Shown here: positions 1 through 12,491 of the stretch, piece by piece
Layout: each line of letters opens with the position of its first letter
Position numbering within the stretch: the stretch's first letter is position 1
Source of the DNA: Antedon mediterranea
Lineage: Eukaryota; Echinodermata; Crinoidea; Comatulida; Antedonidae
Reading direction: 5' to 3'
Assembly: GCF_964355755.1 (NCBI RefSeq)
Contig: NC_092675.1
Coordinates: 23,416,412 to 23,480,411 of the forward strand
Length of the DNA stretch: 64,000 nt
Translations under genes and position numbers: made by a program
Notes under the pieces: model-generated
Told to the model about the DNA's origin: nothing
Seen by the model: the letters and a program-made list of their open reading frames with translations, nothing else
The model's database searches: none

Positions 1-51
1 GACAAAGACAAAGTGACCTTGGACAAGTTCACCAAGAATCTAAATAACTAA
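1..51 (+). CDS. possible 3' end of an upstream coding exon
   Basis: The first 48 bases read as 16 codons, DKDKVTLDKFTKNLNN, then TAA at 49-51. GTG, ACC, TTG, AAG and TTC codons contrast with the AT-rich DNA that follows. The acidic/lysine pattern followed by V-T-L-D-K-F resembles the end of a degenerate EF-hand loop, but 16 residues cannot establish a family. If real, it is the last exon of a plus-strand gene that begins left of the window. The family hint is inference and chance is a serious alternative. Confidence 0.35.
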   Translation, partial: DKDKVTLDKFTKNLNN

Positions 52-1195
52 TCTAATGATTTTGATTAAATCTTGTGCCGGTAATTTAACTCAGTTCATT
101 TATTTAATCAACTAGTTTAATGAAAACGTAGTGCGCTGATTACTATTACTATTCGGCGCTCATCGCTTCCATTTAAGGCATCATAATGTCATTTCTTTCT
201 ACACATTCTTTCAATTTGCTTATAAATATTTCAATTAATATTTTTAAAAAAAGATCAATGATTAACTTTATAGCTTTGCTTTTCAAGTTTTCTGTAGGAA
301 AGACTTTTTTTCTTTTATAACACACTTTATCTCAAATAGTGTTAAATTTAATTTAACTCTTAAAAACAAAATAATGTAATTCCTGTAAAACTGTAGGGTT
401 TAATTTAATAATATTTAATCACTTTGACCAAAAACTAGATTTTTTTTAAACAATTTTATTAAACTTGAGTAAAAAATAAAATTAAATAATTTCAATCTAA
501 ATTTGGAGATGAGCAAACAGAATAACATGTCTTATTCCCCACTCCAATTTTGCAGTGTTCTATACTTTTTTCATGTAGCATTTTGATGCATGTGATCTTT
601 CAGGTAAATACTGTATTGTTAAGCTGATGAAAAATTACAAAATTTAAAATCCATGTATATATATTGCTTACATTTTTTAAGTTTAATTAACTAATATTAA
701 TTATTAAATAGATTTTATTTGAATTGTAAATTCTCCAATAATAAATAGCTGATTCCAATATGATTATTAGATTTATTGAAGGTTTGTTATTAAAAAGAAG
801 AGAAATAAGTCATAAAAAAAGTTTAAAAAATTAAATTGCTACGTTTTTATATCAATTATTTATGTATTTGTTTTTTAAAAAACATTCAACAAATTTAAAA
901 TTAATTATTGTTTCATAAGAAAATTAAAATATGAATATTATAGTATATTTTGAAATTATTTTGATATACACTAAATTAGTTTGTATGTACCGTGTACTAA
1001 ACAAATGCTATACAACAGTGTGACGATGATGCAGTGCTATCATAATTCTCTTGATTGCCCATAAATAGGCCTAACTAGCATGTGATGTTTCATCAGCACA
1101 GGTGTATGGTAGCTTCTATACACGAGTCAATAGCCGGCAGCATATGATTGCTTTAGGCATGAGACATTATACTATTGAAAGGGCCTAATGAAAAG
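52..1195. other. AT-rich intergenic DNA, no feature seen
   Basis: Long A/T runs and no coding-like frame on either strand. It could hold the 3' untranslated region of the gene that may end at base 51 (AATAAA-like words occur near 475 and 740). No inverted repeat or tRNA-like box was noticed. Confidence 0.5.
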
Positions 1196-1795
1196 CATAA
1201 TAATATACATATCCTTGACTCTTTCGCTTCTCTCATCCACTTTTGTCATGTCCCCTTTATACATACTTTTCTTCTCCTATCTTCTTCTTTCTTTCTGTTC
1301 TCCACCACTTTCTTATCCACTACCACCTCTCTTTCCTGTCTCCACTCATTCCCTTCTCCCCATGTACTTCTTTATTCTTGTACATGCCTTTCTTTTATTA
1401 CTTTGCTACCTTTCCTGTCTTAATCACCTCTCACTACAACCTTTTCATCACCCACTTTCTTTCCCATCTTCACTCTTTTTCCCTTCTCCCCTGTACCTCT
1501 CCTTCTGTACATACCTATCTCTTATTTAGCTTCTTTCTTTTACTGTCCTTACCACCTCTCACTACCACCTTATCAACCTCTCTTTCCCATCTCTACTCCT
1601 TCCCCTCCTCCATGTACTTCTCTCCATGTACTTTTCCTTTCACATTTTCTCCTCTCCACATGTCCTCCACCTCTACATTTGTATCCACCACCATGCTCCT
1701 TTCCTTCCCCACTCCTCAACTGCCATTCTTGTGTACAACTCTTCTCTCATCACATCTATACTCACATCACCAATCCATCTTCTTGTCTTCACAAC
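1196..1795 (+). repeat. 600-bp polypyrimidine (CT-rich) tract
   Basis: The plus strand is strikingly pyrimidine-rich for about 600 bases, with recurring words such as CTTTCCTGTC, CACCTCTC, CCATGTACTTCT and TTCCCTTCTCC, suggesting a decayed tandem repeat. The low purine content removes stop codons (TAA, TAG, TGA need purines), so long reading frames of 82, 113 and 214 codons open in all three plus frames. Their Ser/Leu/Phe/Pro/Thr-only composition shows they are by-products of base composition. Confidence 0.7.
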
Positions 1796-1889
1796 ACATT
1801 GATAGTTACACAGTAAATCATGCATGGAAATTAATACTGAAAATAATACTCTATGTTGAAATATTTCATTGCGAGGCCATCAGATAAAA

Positions 1890-4639
1890 CTTTTCAAAAG
1901 TTTATTATTTCTCTACTATTTTAGTAAACTTCAAACAAAATGATATGACCTTTGACTTATAAATTATTAAATGGAACACATGATGAACATTAAGATACTA
2001 ATAGACTTAATTAATTATACAATGGTTATGAGCAGATAATATCTGGTACGTGTGGTATAATTAAATGTCAAGAAATGAATTAATTAAATAGTTTATTAGA
2101 TATTTAATATCAAATTTCCTATTCATGTAATAAACAAAATAATGTAATCTTTAATAGGTTCTGCAGAGTGTATAAAAGTAGGCCAACTTGAATACGCTCT
2201 TATACTCTTTCAGTATGTTCTGATGACTTAACGAACCAATATACAATTAAATCTCAGATTAAAATTTGCAAACCCTTGACTTTACTGATGAATAAATAAT
2301 GTTACTTACCTGTACTGTCAGTCATTCAGTCTTTGTTCCATCGTTATGCATTCATTCCAACTTCAGAAGTTTCAATTGTTCATAAAATACAAAACAATAT
2401 ATACAATATATATTACACAACATCGTAAATAGTTGATCTGATTCTATGTATGCGACTCAACCTTCACATGCTGTATGTATACCTATCATAGTGACTAAGT
2501 GATTACACTGCTGGGGTTTATTTGCCCTTTTATTTCAATTAAGTTGTGTGTACCGGTGATCAAAAACTTTGTCAATTTATCATCTTACTCTTCTTCATTC
2601 TCAATTATTAAGCTATCTGATTGGTCGATTGCTTAGTGTTGTGAATATAATTGTTTGAGCATGCTCTCACGATTGGTCAGTAATCTTAATAATTATTGAA
2701 GCTTTTGTCCAACTGTTGCTTTTCTTTACAACTCAGATCCCCTAAGTTACTGTAAAACATACCATAACTCAGTTGTAAAAATTATTTTTATAGTTTAAGT
2801 GTTATATTTATTACGAACCCTCCCCTCTAGTTGTAGTTGTAGTGGTGGGGATGTGCTCATGTAGACGGTTGGCCTCAATTTCAATATAATAATTTAGCAT
2901 AAAGTGGATTGTAATTAAAGTGGGCTAATTATGAATATAAATTATTATTATGCAATTATTATGATACAATATTATTTTGGCTTTTTGAAAATTGGAGTGG
3001 CATGCCTAGCGGTGACATAAGCTTATGCATTTTTTTGCACTCCTTGTTATTATTATTGTTATTCTTTGTCAAATTAAAAAAAAAAATGTTTATTTTATGA
3101 TTATAATTATATAATAATAATTATTATTAAAAATCAATTAATTATTAAAATATTTATTGATTCTTGTTGTAAAATATTCCACAAAAAGTACCGTAGCATA
3201 ATTATGTTAAAGTACGATTATGTAGCTTCTCCAAATTTATACTTTATTTTATAGTAAAATTACAGATATTATATTATACCAAAGCTGCTTAATATCTTCA
3301 TTGAAAAATATCCAAACTACAAAATATCATTTATGTAATGATATTAAATTTTGAGTAAGTTAAGGATTCAATGTTAGTTATGGGAATGATGCATGGAATG
3401 TATGGAATGGCTGCACTATGAGACTACATGTGGAATACTACAAGCAATTGTAGGATGTCTGTGTGTGTATGCTTTCTCACAGCTTGTGGTAGCACTCTGT
3501 GGGTGTTGATCAAGTCAATGCCTTAACACAGCTGTTTATCTTTTTACATTTCATTGTGTCGTTGTATATAATTAACCTGTATCATAACGAACGAAGACAA
3601 TTTCATATTCAATTTTCTTCTAAAATTTAGTTGAATTTGATATTTATTGTTGGAGTAGTAATTTTACTACCACACATTTTTTTACCACAACTTTTCTATC
3701 AATAAAATAACAATAATTTAATTATAAAAAGTTTAGTGATTGACATTGTTATTATTGAGATATAGTTATTTTTATCTTTATAAAGTTGCAGAATATGTTT
3801 GTAAACGTAAAAATGTGATATGTAAAATCATTCATGAACTGTAACATGACACAGAGACATGTGCAGATGTGGATGGTTGGGCTAGTGTTCAGGCCTCAAA
3901 ATAAAAAGTTTATGGAACGCTGTTTTAGACAACCCTTTTCTATGTATCATATATTTCATTTTTTAACATAGTATAATACATAATTGTTATATTGACTATA
4001 CACTATCAAATTTTGTCATTAAAAAAAAATGTATTTTTGGTGATTGATAATAATTTCATTAGCCCTCGGTTGTCATGTTGTGGCATCATTACATCGATTT
4101 CGTTTGTTTAAATTTACCCAACAGAACTACGGCTTGTTGATGTCTGCAAGGCACCATAAAGAATGTAATAAACCAATAGATAATCAAGATGTTAAATCAC
4201 AATAAAGTGTCTTATAGGTCAAACAAAATGTTAAAGTTGGGTAATTTTAGAAGTCTGTTTCTACATGTATACGTATTCAGCTGCCTACCTGTAAATATCA
4301 TTTAATAACACTTGCCAACGCACAACAGATGTAAATATACATATCATAGCTCTGTTCATTTTCTTAATCTTAAATAACCAATCTTAAGTCTTCATTACTT
4401 TAGTTTACACTCCAATCCTATATTGTACTGTTTGTCTAATATTCTTATCTCATCTTTTTTTAAATATCGGTTACATCCTGTTATTGAAAAATAATAATCA
4501 TAGCAATATTATTATTTTTATGCAACATGGATAGTTATTTATTGTCTGGTAAAGCAAACATAAAAAAGTTGCTGTTTTCTAAACTAAAATGTTTCCCTAA
4601 ACATGGGTTTGCCATGTTGCTAAAACCTTACCGTAAATC
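1890..4639. other. gene-free AT-rich stretch
   Basis: No coding-like frame, splice-bounded exon or clear mobile element was seen. A TATA-like word (GTATAAAAG) occurs near 2172 but nothing downstream looks like a first exon. GC-richer patches near 2820-2870 and 3400-3530 were examined without finding structure. Confidence 0.4.
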
Positions 4640-4925
4640 TTCTAATAGTAACCCACACTCTAATAGTAACCCACACTCTAATAGTAACCCCCACCCCCCT
4701 TCTAATAGTAACCCCCCTTCTAATAGTAACCCCCCTTCTAATAGTAACCCACACTCTAATAGTAACCCACTACTCTAATAGTAACCCACACTCTAATAGT
4801 AACCCACACTCTAATAGTAACCCCCCTTCTAATAGTAACCCCCTTCTAATAGTAACCCACCTTATAAGACAATCTATAATAATACCCCCTACTCTAATAG
4901 TAACCCATGGGGGTTACTATTAGAG
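4640..4925 (+). repeat. minisatellite of TCTAATAGTAACCC units ending in a palindrome
   Basis: About fifteen copies of a 15-20 bp unit (TCTAATAGTAACCC plus a variable CACAC, CCCCTT or CCACCCCCCT spacer) run in tandem. The array ends at 4892-4925 in a perfect inverted repeat: 15-bp arms CTCTAATAGTAACCC and its complement around ATGG. The same unit in reverse orientation occurs at 63.76-63.95 kb. An 83-codon frame with repeated SNSNP residues arises from it and is probably meaningless. Confidence 0.85.
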
Positions 4926-5055
4926 TCACTAAGCTTATGATGCAGCCGTATTTTAAATATAAGGAGATAATGCAGTGTTGATCTTGGAAGTGGGGGAGGA
5001 TTGAGTGCTTTTGAGTTTATAAAATATAATTAGAGTTCAACCAAATTTGTTCATT

Positions 5056-5115
5056 CGTACTGTTTTATTATTTTGTTGCTGACCGGAAAAGTTGGGGGGG
5101 GTTTACTATTTTCAA
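5056..5115 (+). repeat. shared end segment of the TCTAATAGTAACCC repeat element
   Basis: Bases 5056-5100 (CGTACTGTTTTATTATTTTG, then GTTGCTGACCGGAAAAGTTG) match, in reverse complement, the last 50 bases of the window (63951-64000). Both copies lie beside the TCTAATAGTAACCC minisatellite, so the two together define one dispersed element of at least 450 bp in which the minisatellite is an internal part. Confidence 0.75.
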
Positions 5116-6599
5116 AATACCTTATTTAGTCTCAGTCACTTGGGGTAGAAACCCCGCGTCTTCAAAGTGTTAAACTGTCATAATATTGATTAAAATAAAA
5201 AGTTTTTAAATGTTTTTAAAACTGTATTATAGTTATTGTTTAATGTAACTTGTCATTAACCAGCAATGGAAAACAAGCGGTCAGCAAGTGTCTTTCGTTT
5301 AGTTTGTGGGATTGTTAGCAACTATAGTTGTCGTTTCCCAACTATTTTCTCTTCGGGAATAATGCATCCATTGTGTTGTTGTTCTTTTTCCACTGATGGC
5401 GTGCCCTGCGTATTATAGGTGCTGTTTCCCAAATAGTGTCTCTTCGGTAATAATTCTGATGTTGCATACTTTTTCTTCTTCCATTGGTGTTTACAAACTT
5501 AACTTTGACATAATAGGGATGGGGATCAGTCTGGTGCTAATATGTAGGTCATTGAATGACCTTTTAAGACACAGATGGTCTTTATGTATGTAAACTGTAA
5601 ATGTCAAGTAGATTGTAAAATAACGACAAATTAACATGCAAATGTGTGAACTAAATATTTACATATATCATTTCTTAATTTGATTTACGTTAGTTCATCT
5701 TGTGCTGTTCTTCATATGTTGTTCTACTATATATTAATCATGTCTAAAGGGATAAAGATTGGTTATGATTTAATTATATAATTCACCATACTTGGACGGA
5801 TGTGGAGAGAAACCATAAAGGGCATGCCTTGAGGAATTTAAACCCTCCCCAGCATTCACCAGCTACACACACATCATACGCATAATGTTTTATAAATGTA
5901 CTGTAGAATGAAAAATTACTATTAATGACTTTTAAATGTATAAAAGGGGGGGGGGGGGGGTGCAGCAGCCACTTCAAGACATGAGGCACTTGCGTTACCT
6001 GTTTTATTGAAAAATACTACGGACTTGAACTACCATTTACCAAATAAAAATCCAGTGTTCTCTAAAAAGACGGCAGACCAGAAACAAGGCCACGCCTGAG
6101 AGAGTGCAATATTTGTACTGGTTCCCGGCATAATTTGCGCATGGCCAAAGAGACCATTCAAGGCAAAATCAAGAACGTTTTTTGACAAGTTTAGCGCTCG
6201 TCCGCGGCGGCCGGTGCATGACGAGACGATGATCTCAAGAGTCAAGAGTGGTCACAGTTGAATGATTTTGTCCTAGGCTATGTTTCGTGTTCTTCTGCTG
6301 ATGCAAAAACTCTAGGCCTATTCAAAGGTATTTAGCGATGGGCTTATATAGCCGGGCTTATAGCATCCATTATGCTAAAATACCTGCAAAATTTGGCGAT
6401 AAATAGTGACATTTTGACACGGGTGGGCGGGCCAGGGACTTAAACTACTAATTTCACCCTGTCATTTCCCACACTTGTGCTACCAACTCTCCATAATTTC
6501 CCACACTTGTGCTACCAGGCCCTCGAAAATATACCCGTAAATGCGGCACCTCCCCGTATGGAAATATTTAAGAGTGACCCCCCCCCCCCCCCCCCGGCA
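5116..6599. other. intergenic DNA with homopolymer G and C runs
   Basis: No gene recognised. A poly-G run lies at about 5946-5960 and a poly-C run of about 18 bases at 6580-6597. Bases 6030-6250 are GC-richer (CGTCCGCGGCGGCCGG near 6198) with a 71-codon minus-strand frame that resembles no family I know. A 25-base segment is imperfectly doubled around 6458-6515 (ATTTCCCACACTTGTGCTACCA). Confidence 0.4.
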
Positions 6600-7022
6600 A
6601 AAGGGTGTGCTCCTCCATATTTGACATCAAAATTGACTTTTAATAACACTACCCATTCTAAAGGCACATAAAGCCAAAGTCATAATGATTTAGTTGTCCC
6701 CACCTGGAATATTTGTCAAGGCAAAAAAACTTTTACTTATCGTTCATCTAAAAGCTGGAATGAACTTCCAAATGAATTAAAAATAAACTTGCAAAATATG
6801 TCAATAACTTCATCCCAAAATACAATTAACGCAACATTTAAACTAAGTTTTCATTTCTAAAAGTGATTTCTATTTTTAGTGTATATTTTCTCTATTTATT
6901 ATTCTGATTACTCTTTGTCTTTACTTTGTTATGTTGGTTATGATATTTTCAATTACTGTACCACTTTGAAAATCAGTGCACTAGTACTGAAAGTGACTGC
7001 AGAATAAAGAAAGAATAAATAA
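6600..7022 (+). mobile_element. 3' remnant of a non-LTR retrotransposon (LINE)
   Basis: In the frame starting at 6603 the translation reads APPYLTSKLTF, then TTHSKGT, an in-frame TAA at 6669, then SQSHNDLVVPTW and YRSSKSWNELPNELK, ending at TAA 6858. The order PPYL, a basic residue before a loop, L-VP, aromatic-SWNELP, and F-L-F is the usual carboxy-terminal tail of LINE reverse transcriptases. A 3' untranslated stretch and an AATAAAGAAAGAATAAATAAA tail end near 7022. The stop and the missing RT core make it a dead, 5'-truncated insertion. The clade cannot be told from this tail. Confidence 0.75.
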
Positions 7023-9290
7023 ATTTTACATCTAGATTGGTCTTTTATTGTGACCATCAAAGACAAGATATGAATTTGGAACTTAAAATTGAGAAGTCAC
7101 TATCGTCATATGCAAGTTCATCTTTCTATTTTTTCAACTTTATTTATAGAAGGTTAGACTGTTTGATCACTTAATATTATGGAAGTTAATATTCAGAGGC
7201 CATCTTAAATTTCATTACCAAAAAAAACAATACTGTAGGTACAACATTAATCATGATTACAACACAGGATACGAAATCATTATGAATCAAATTTATTCCG
7301 GCATATCATATTTTTGCCCTGCTCGATTGAAGATATTTAGTTAATCGAGCCTGAAACGTTTTGCTGTTACAGCAATTTATTATAATGTGACAATTCTCTA
7401 TGATATAAAAGCACAATTCCATAAATCTGAAACCTTGGACAGTTATTGGTAGTTTTATTTTTAATTGATTAAATGACAAAAAAAACAATATTTGATTTTA
7501 TTAATTTTAAAATAATATACTGATTACTAAAAATAATAATATGAATCCTCTTCAAATTTTAAATGTCAAATCTACAAAAACGTCTCATTCATATCGCGTC
7601 ATTCAATTCATATGTATGCATTTCGTTCACATATCGCGTCTTAAAAAATATATCATCGAAATTTTGCGTACACTGTGTTCCATAATTAGATATAACTCAT
7701 CACTCTCCGTTTCCAATGTTGAACAATCCAAGAAAAATAACAGATTACAACTAAAGGAAGTACTGCTTGTGTACCCCTCTAGGTATCCCAATCCACTAAT
7801 TAATTGCTATATGATAACCTATTACCTTACTGTGCTCTTTAATTATTCGCATTTGTTACTTGACTAGCATTACTTCAGAAGTTACTTGAATACCGAAACT
7901 TCAAGACATTCTAAACTTTTCCTTATTCCTTTTGAAAACATATGGTCTACTGCAATCCTGATTGTACTAATCTTATAATTGCCTATCAAATATCATTAGG
8001 AGGGTGGCTATTGGCCCTTATCATTACATTTTGCTATATTCACCCATCTAATAGATGGATTAAAAAAAAATTAAATTTCTAGTTTTGACATTTTTTATTT
8101 TTTAAAGTAAATTTGTTTTAATGTATTTATTAAGTTCAATTTGTTCATTTCATAAAATTTATTTACAAACTCTGATCCGCAAAAACTGAGAATCTAGGAG
8201 ATCAGTGAATGAAGGCAAATACACAAAAATATGATTAAAAAACGAGCGAGCCTAAATATTCGGTTTTAGTGTGTTGTTAAAGTCATTCTATAAATGACAT
8301 GTGTGTATTCTTTGTCTCTGTACTGTTTCTGTGTGTATCTGACTTAATATAATATAGTTTTCGTTAGTTCTCTTGGCAATGCTAGTTGACACAATTGTTG
8401 TAGTATGTTGTATGCAGGGTGTGGTAGTGTACATTTTATTGGCTGTACACTGCATTATGTTTTTACTTTCAACAATTGCTGCTGTGCTATAACAGCTGAT
8501 GTACAAACTTACATGTTTCACAGTGACAAGAATGTAATTCGTTATTGGAATGCCTTCCTTCTTCTAGTGATACCTTCTTGCCACAACCTATGCATCAACT
8601 CTGAGAAAACAAACTCAGTTTGACTTTTAAAAGGCTTTTAATTAGGTTGATAGCAGAAGAAAGTTCATTCTTGCAACATTGTAATGGGATATCCATCAGA
8701 TACCAGCTTTGTTGGGCCTATATAAACATACCATCTACACAACCACTTTATGTGTCAAAACAGTTTCTTTGTTGGTATTTATGTAAAAGTCAATATTTTA
8801 ACATTTTGTACTATGTAGTAACTTTCATTCATCTAAACATATCTTAAATATCTTTAAGTACGAACATTCTATTGTTATTAAGAGAGAGCGATATTCATAT
8901 ATACTGCCCATCAATTAGTAATAGTGATTGGACTGCATTTTGGAAAAAACATAAACATTTTGGCACATATGGGATTTAATATGTATAATACTTAAGCTGG
9001 GAATCACCAAAGACATCATTAGAGGTATTCATCAAACAAAATTCGTAGAATGAAAGAAGAAGACAGAAAAAAAAGATCCTGACAATAACTAAGTGTGGAT
9101 AATTAAGTTAACAATAGCCATAAAGGTGACAGCGCCCTCATATGTTTTTCATAATGGTTTAATTAAATTAATAATTCCACACTTTTATAATTGTTAGTAT
9201 TGTTGTATTCTGTGATTGGTTATTTGCAGTTTACATTACTGTGTCACCATCAGTGATTGACCAGTACTACTAGGCTGATCACAGTAATAG
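7023..9290. other. gene-free stretch
   Basis: AT-rich DNA with only short random frames (the longest, 108 codons at 7541-7867, shows no family signal and has AT-driven codon use). No splice-bounded exon or structured repeat was noticed. Confidence 0.4.
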
Positions 9291-9296
9291 GACCAC

Positions 9297-9352
9297 GGAC
9301 CTATAAATTAGATTTATAGGTCCATGGATCTATAAATTAGATTTATAGGTCC
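9297..9352. repeat. two tandem hairpins
   Basis: Bases 9297-9323 form a perfect hairpin: GGACCTATAAAT, a TAG loop and its complement. Bases 9326-9352 repeat it with one change (GGATCTATAAAT). Each is followed by CATGG, so the unit is a tandemly doubled palindrome of about 29 bp. A tRNA-like segment starts immediately downstream. Confidence 0.85.
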
Positions 9353-9357
9353 ATGGT

Positions 9358-9428
9358 AGGACTTAGATCTTGGCGCTTGCCATCTTTTGGTCCTGGGTTC
9401 AATCCTCGATCTGACCTTTGACAGCGTT
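9358..9428 (+). mobile_element. tRNA-like segment of a SINE
   Basis: The sequence GGTCCTGGGTTCAATCC at about 9390-9406 matches the RNA polymerase III B box (GGTTCNANTCC). TTGGCGCTTGCC lies where an A box and D arm would be, but is degraded. No intact cloverleaf can be drawn, so this is read as the head of an old tRNA-derived SINE. Confidence 0.45.
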
Positions 9429-9552
9429 AGAATAGAATGAAAATTTTTAATCTGCTTATAATGGTGTTTTTATATAAATATTCTGATTTAATGTGTTATA
9501 TGTATTCCTTCAGGATGTAACAATTAGAAAATTATCTGTTTCAACATTTTTA

Positions 9553-9645
9553 CCGTTTGTTTATTTTATTTGAACCATATTTAATGAGGGTGATCCATCC
9601 AGCGATTGCTGATCATTTGGAACCCTCAGAACAGATACAAGACAA
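9553..9645 (-). mobile_element. 3' end of a LINE family (minus orientation)
   Basis: The word order TTTATTTGAAC, GAGGGTGATCCATCCAGC, GCTGATCATTTGGAACCCTC is shared with 33660-33745 and 49978-50060 and more distantly 42006-42095. Read on the minus strand each copy ends in GTTCAAATAAA or GTTGAAATAAA, the microsatellite-like tail of a LINE. Only the terminal ~90 bp is conserved, as expected for 5'-truncated insertions. Confidence 0.5.
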
Positions 9646-10214
9646 AATACAACAATAACAGTAAAGTTAAAGCAAAACAAAAGCCTAAAAATAAAATAAA
9701 TTTCATGAGAATTAAAAATCTAGAAAATTTAGAATATACGTTAAGCAAAAATAATAAATATATATACTTAGATCTGTTTGTACTGTGACATACAGTACAA
9801 GATATTTCTTTGGTTCATCTCCCCAAAGGGTATACTGTAGAAACATGTTATACTCTCAGAGTGGGAATGATAGGATGTCACTTTCAGCTAACATTGCCAT
9901 GGTCAGCGAAATTATAATATATGAAAAACAATTACGCTCAAACCCAAATTAAATCGCTAAGGTCATACTAACAAAGGATGAACATACAAACACGTTGCTG
10001 TTTTTTGATTTATAATTAAATATCGTTAGATAAAAGATACATAAAATATGTACTTGACATGAAATTCAACTTAACTGTGACGACATAAGTACTCCAAGCA
10101 ACTGACCGCCCTTCACATTAACGCAGACATGTCGCATAAGCGCAGTTGAATTGAGTTGAGAAAACTTGAAACAATTTATCACATGTATGTTGGATAGGTA
10201 ATCACAACTAGTAG

Positions 10215-10510
10215 CGAATTGTAATAGCCTTTATGGCAAGGGTTTGAAGCTCACTCGCTCCATGACTTTGGTGGTAGAATGAGTCTTTTCGGATAAGGAC
10301 CAGCTGGTACAACTTTCGAGACAAGTAGGGGGTTACTCCGGTGTACTAGCTAACACCACCACTGTCGTAGACAGAATGATTTGTACCATAGTTGGCAGAA
10401 TCAACATGAGGGAACCCTTAGGGGAGAAGAATGTTGTTGTAAAGGTGTATCATCGAAGTCCATTATGCCATGTTGCGGATATGGCGCTATATAAATCTCC
10501 ACCATTATTA
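10215..10510 (+). mobile_element. SINE, plus orientation
   Basis: A B-box-like GGGTTTGAAGCTC (about 10240), CACTCGCTCCATGACTTTGG, a middle region with AACACCACCACTGTCGTAG and GGGAACCCTTAGGGGAGAAG, and the terminal ATATGGCGCTATATAAATC give the layout of marine deuterostome SINEs whose 3' end carries GGCGCTATATAA. It shares the middle GGAACCCTTA/GGGACCCTTA motif with the copy at 11.5-12.0 kb. The exact family name is not claimed. Confidence 0.6.
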
Positions 10511-10529
10511 TGTTATACAGTAATAAACT

Positions 10530-10607
10530 AATCCCGTACTACAATACATGTCACCAATCCCGTACTACAATACATGTCACTAATCCCGTACTACAATACA
10601 TGTCACT
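10530..10607 (+). repeat. 26-bp tandem repeat, three copies
   Basis: AATCCCGTACTACAATACAT followed by GTCAC(T/C) is repeated three times with a single-base difference, directly downstream of the SINE. High identity implies recent tandem duplication. Confidence 0.9.
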
Positions 10608-11479
10608 TGGAGATCATCAAGCATAATGATCCCCTTTGACTGTCATGCTTATCAAGACAGTGTATTGCATGGCTGCAGTGAATCTATACACCCAGTAAAT
10701 TCCAGTGCTTAAGATAAGATACAAATCTAACTAACATGATGAAAATATACCCCTACATCTTTCAATCGTTCCACATTTCCCCATGTAAACATTTCAGCAT
10801 AGCATCACTATAAAGTCAAGTGCCAGAGCCTAACAACATTATATGGCTAATGTGTATTATAGTAATGGTACTCTACCTGTGTTAAATAGTGTATAATCCA
10901 ATGGTAAAGTCTACGGTATCTTCACATGTTACAAGCCCACTCAAAATCATATTGGAAATAACTGCTTTCTGAATTATATTGAATATAGCTTGTGAATGTG
11001 TGGGTGTTATGTATGTTATCAGGTATGCAAATAGCAAATTCAACTTACTACTCTCTGATTAATTCTCCTTATTCTTGATCCTGCTATTTATATATTCCAG
11101 TGGTTTACTCCCACTCATTTTTTCTCTATTTTCATCCACCATCTTGATGATAACAAAACATGATCGCTTTATAGTATAATTTACATCGTTACTTTACTTA
11201 ATATCACATCACTTTCTTTACACTCCGTGTACAGAAAGTAGTACTATGTTTTGTTTAGTAATCCTAAACAACATTAAATATTTTTAATATACAAATATGT
11301 TTCTGCTATTAAGATTTTATGTACATTATAAATATTCTCAATACATGACCACTCTTTATTATGTTTTGAATTTATAATTATTTATTATAACTATATGTCA
11401 TTTTAATGTACAGTATTATGTTGTGTTTCATAATCATACTATAAAACTAATCTATGGTTAAATATAAGCTTACCCCAGC

Positions 11480-12050
11480 GTACTGTATTCATCTCAGCCC
11501 CTGTTGTCGTGGAAAGATGAATGATCACCATTTGGTGGCAGCACTCAACACAGCGGGACCCTTAAAGGAGATGAAAGGGGTTTAGTGATAATGTGTTGGA
11601 TGCTACACTTAAAGTTCCATTGATCAGACTTTGGACGACTGGACACAGGGGTTCTGCAAGGTTGCACCAATTTTATGAAACAGTTTGCCACATATACTAG
11701 GAACGGATGACGTTCAATATCCTTCTCCCCATAAGTTACGTTCACATGGAGTGAACACTGAAAGATGACGCTGTTCAATTGTTTATATGATTTTCCATTA
11801 TTTAAAAGCATGGCGTTGTCTTCTGTTTCATGAAATTTAACAATAGCAAGGGTCCTTTCATGTCGTACTGCCACCAAACAGGCCGAAAGATTCACTGGAC
11901 TTTTTAAAGTGGACACGAGTCAGATGTGTACTCTGGACCTCCGGTTTTACTTGTTTCACTCACCAGAACCATGTTCGAGAAGTGAATTAACCCATGCTGA
12001 TCGTATGGCTATGGATTGGAGCACCTCTGTCTTAACTGCTTGGCCACAGT
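11480..12050 (-). mobile_element. long tRNA-derived SINE, minus orientation
   Basis: On the minus strand 12046-12031 reads TGGCCAAGCAGTTAAG, a near-perfect A box, and 11993-11982 reads GGGTTAATTCAC, a B box lacking one C, so the head derives from a tRNA of Leu or Ser type. The body continues through CTTTCGGCCTGTTTGGTGGC (about 11890) to AAGGGTCCCGCTGTGTTGAG and the 3' part near 11480. A 123-codon minus-strand frame (11545-11916) lies wholly inside this element and is judged non-genic. The body may be two elements joined. Confidence 0.6.
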
Positions 12051-12282
12051 GTTATGCTTTTTTTTCTTCTTTTGGTTTATTTTTACTTTTCCTTGAGCAC
12101 ATATCTAGTTTATCGCTTTATAAATCTAAGTATAGTCAACTCTCCCAATACTGGACACCTCGTTTTCTGAAAATTCTGGTATTTCAAATTTGTTTTTAAT
12201 GATTAAAATGGTATTGGGACATTTTGGATCTCAAGAGTCAGGTTTTGGGAAAGTTTCCGGTTTTAAATTAGTCTATCTTTAA

Positions 12283-12491
12283 GTGTGGTTCCCACTAGAA
12301 CGCAATGCCACATAGGAACGTATCAACACAAGGTGCTCTAGAACCGATGACGCAACAGTGCTTCAAACATTGCTGTGGGATATCAATCAAAATTTGATTT
12401 CACACAGACAGGGGCAAACACAATTATTGGAAGAGCATTTTCTTAAGTTGCGTAGGTTGTGTTACATTATGTCACTAGTGGGAACCAAGCT
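12283..12491. mobile_element. MITE with GCTTGGTTCCCACTAG terminal repeats
   Basis: The left end TGTGGTTCCCACTAGAACGC and the right end CACTAGTGGGAACCAAGCT are inverted copies. The interior has no coding capacity. The same termini bound a second element at 41245-41402, in the mib1 intron. This is a non-autonomous DNA transposon. Superfamily is undetermined because no clean target duplication was seen. Confidence 0.75.

Noticed and set aside
1243-1887. 214-codon open frame
   Set aside because: It lies in the polypyrimidine tract. Ser/Leu/Pro/Thr/Phe composition and simultaneous openness of all three frames show it results from absence of purines.
6030-6245. 71-codon minus-strand frame in a GC-richer patch
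   Set aside because: No recognisable motif and no splice context. Left as background.
11545-11916. 123-codon minus-strand open frame
   Set aside because: It is inside the body of a tRNA-derived SINE whose promoter boxes lie just upstream. No protein motif.
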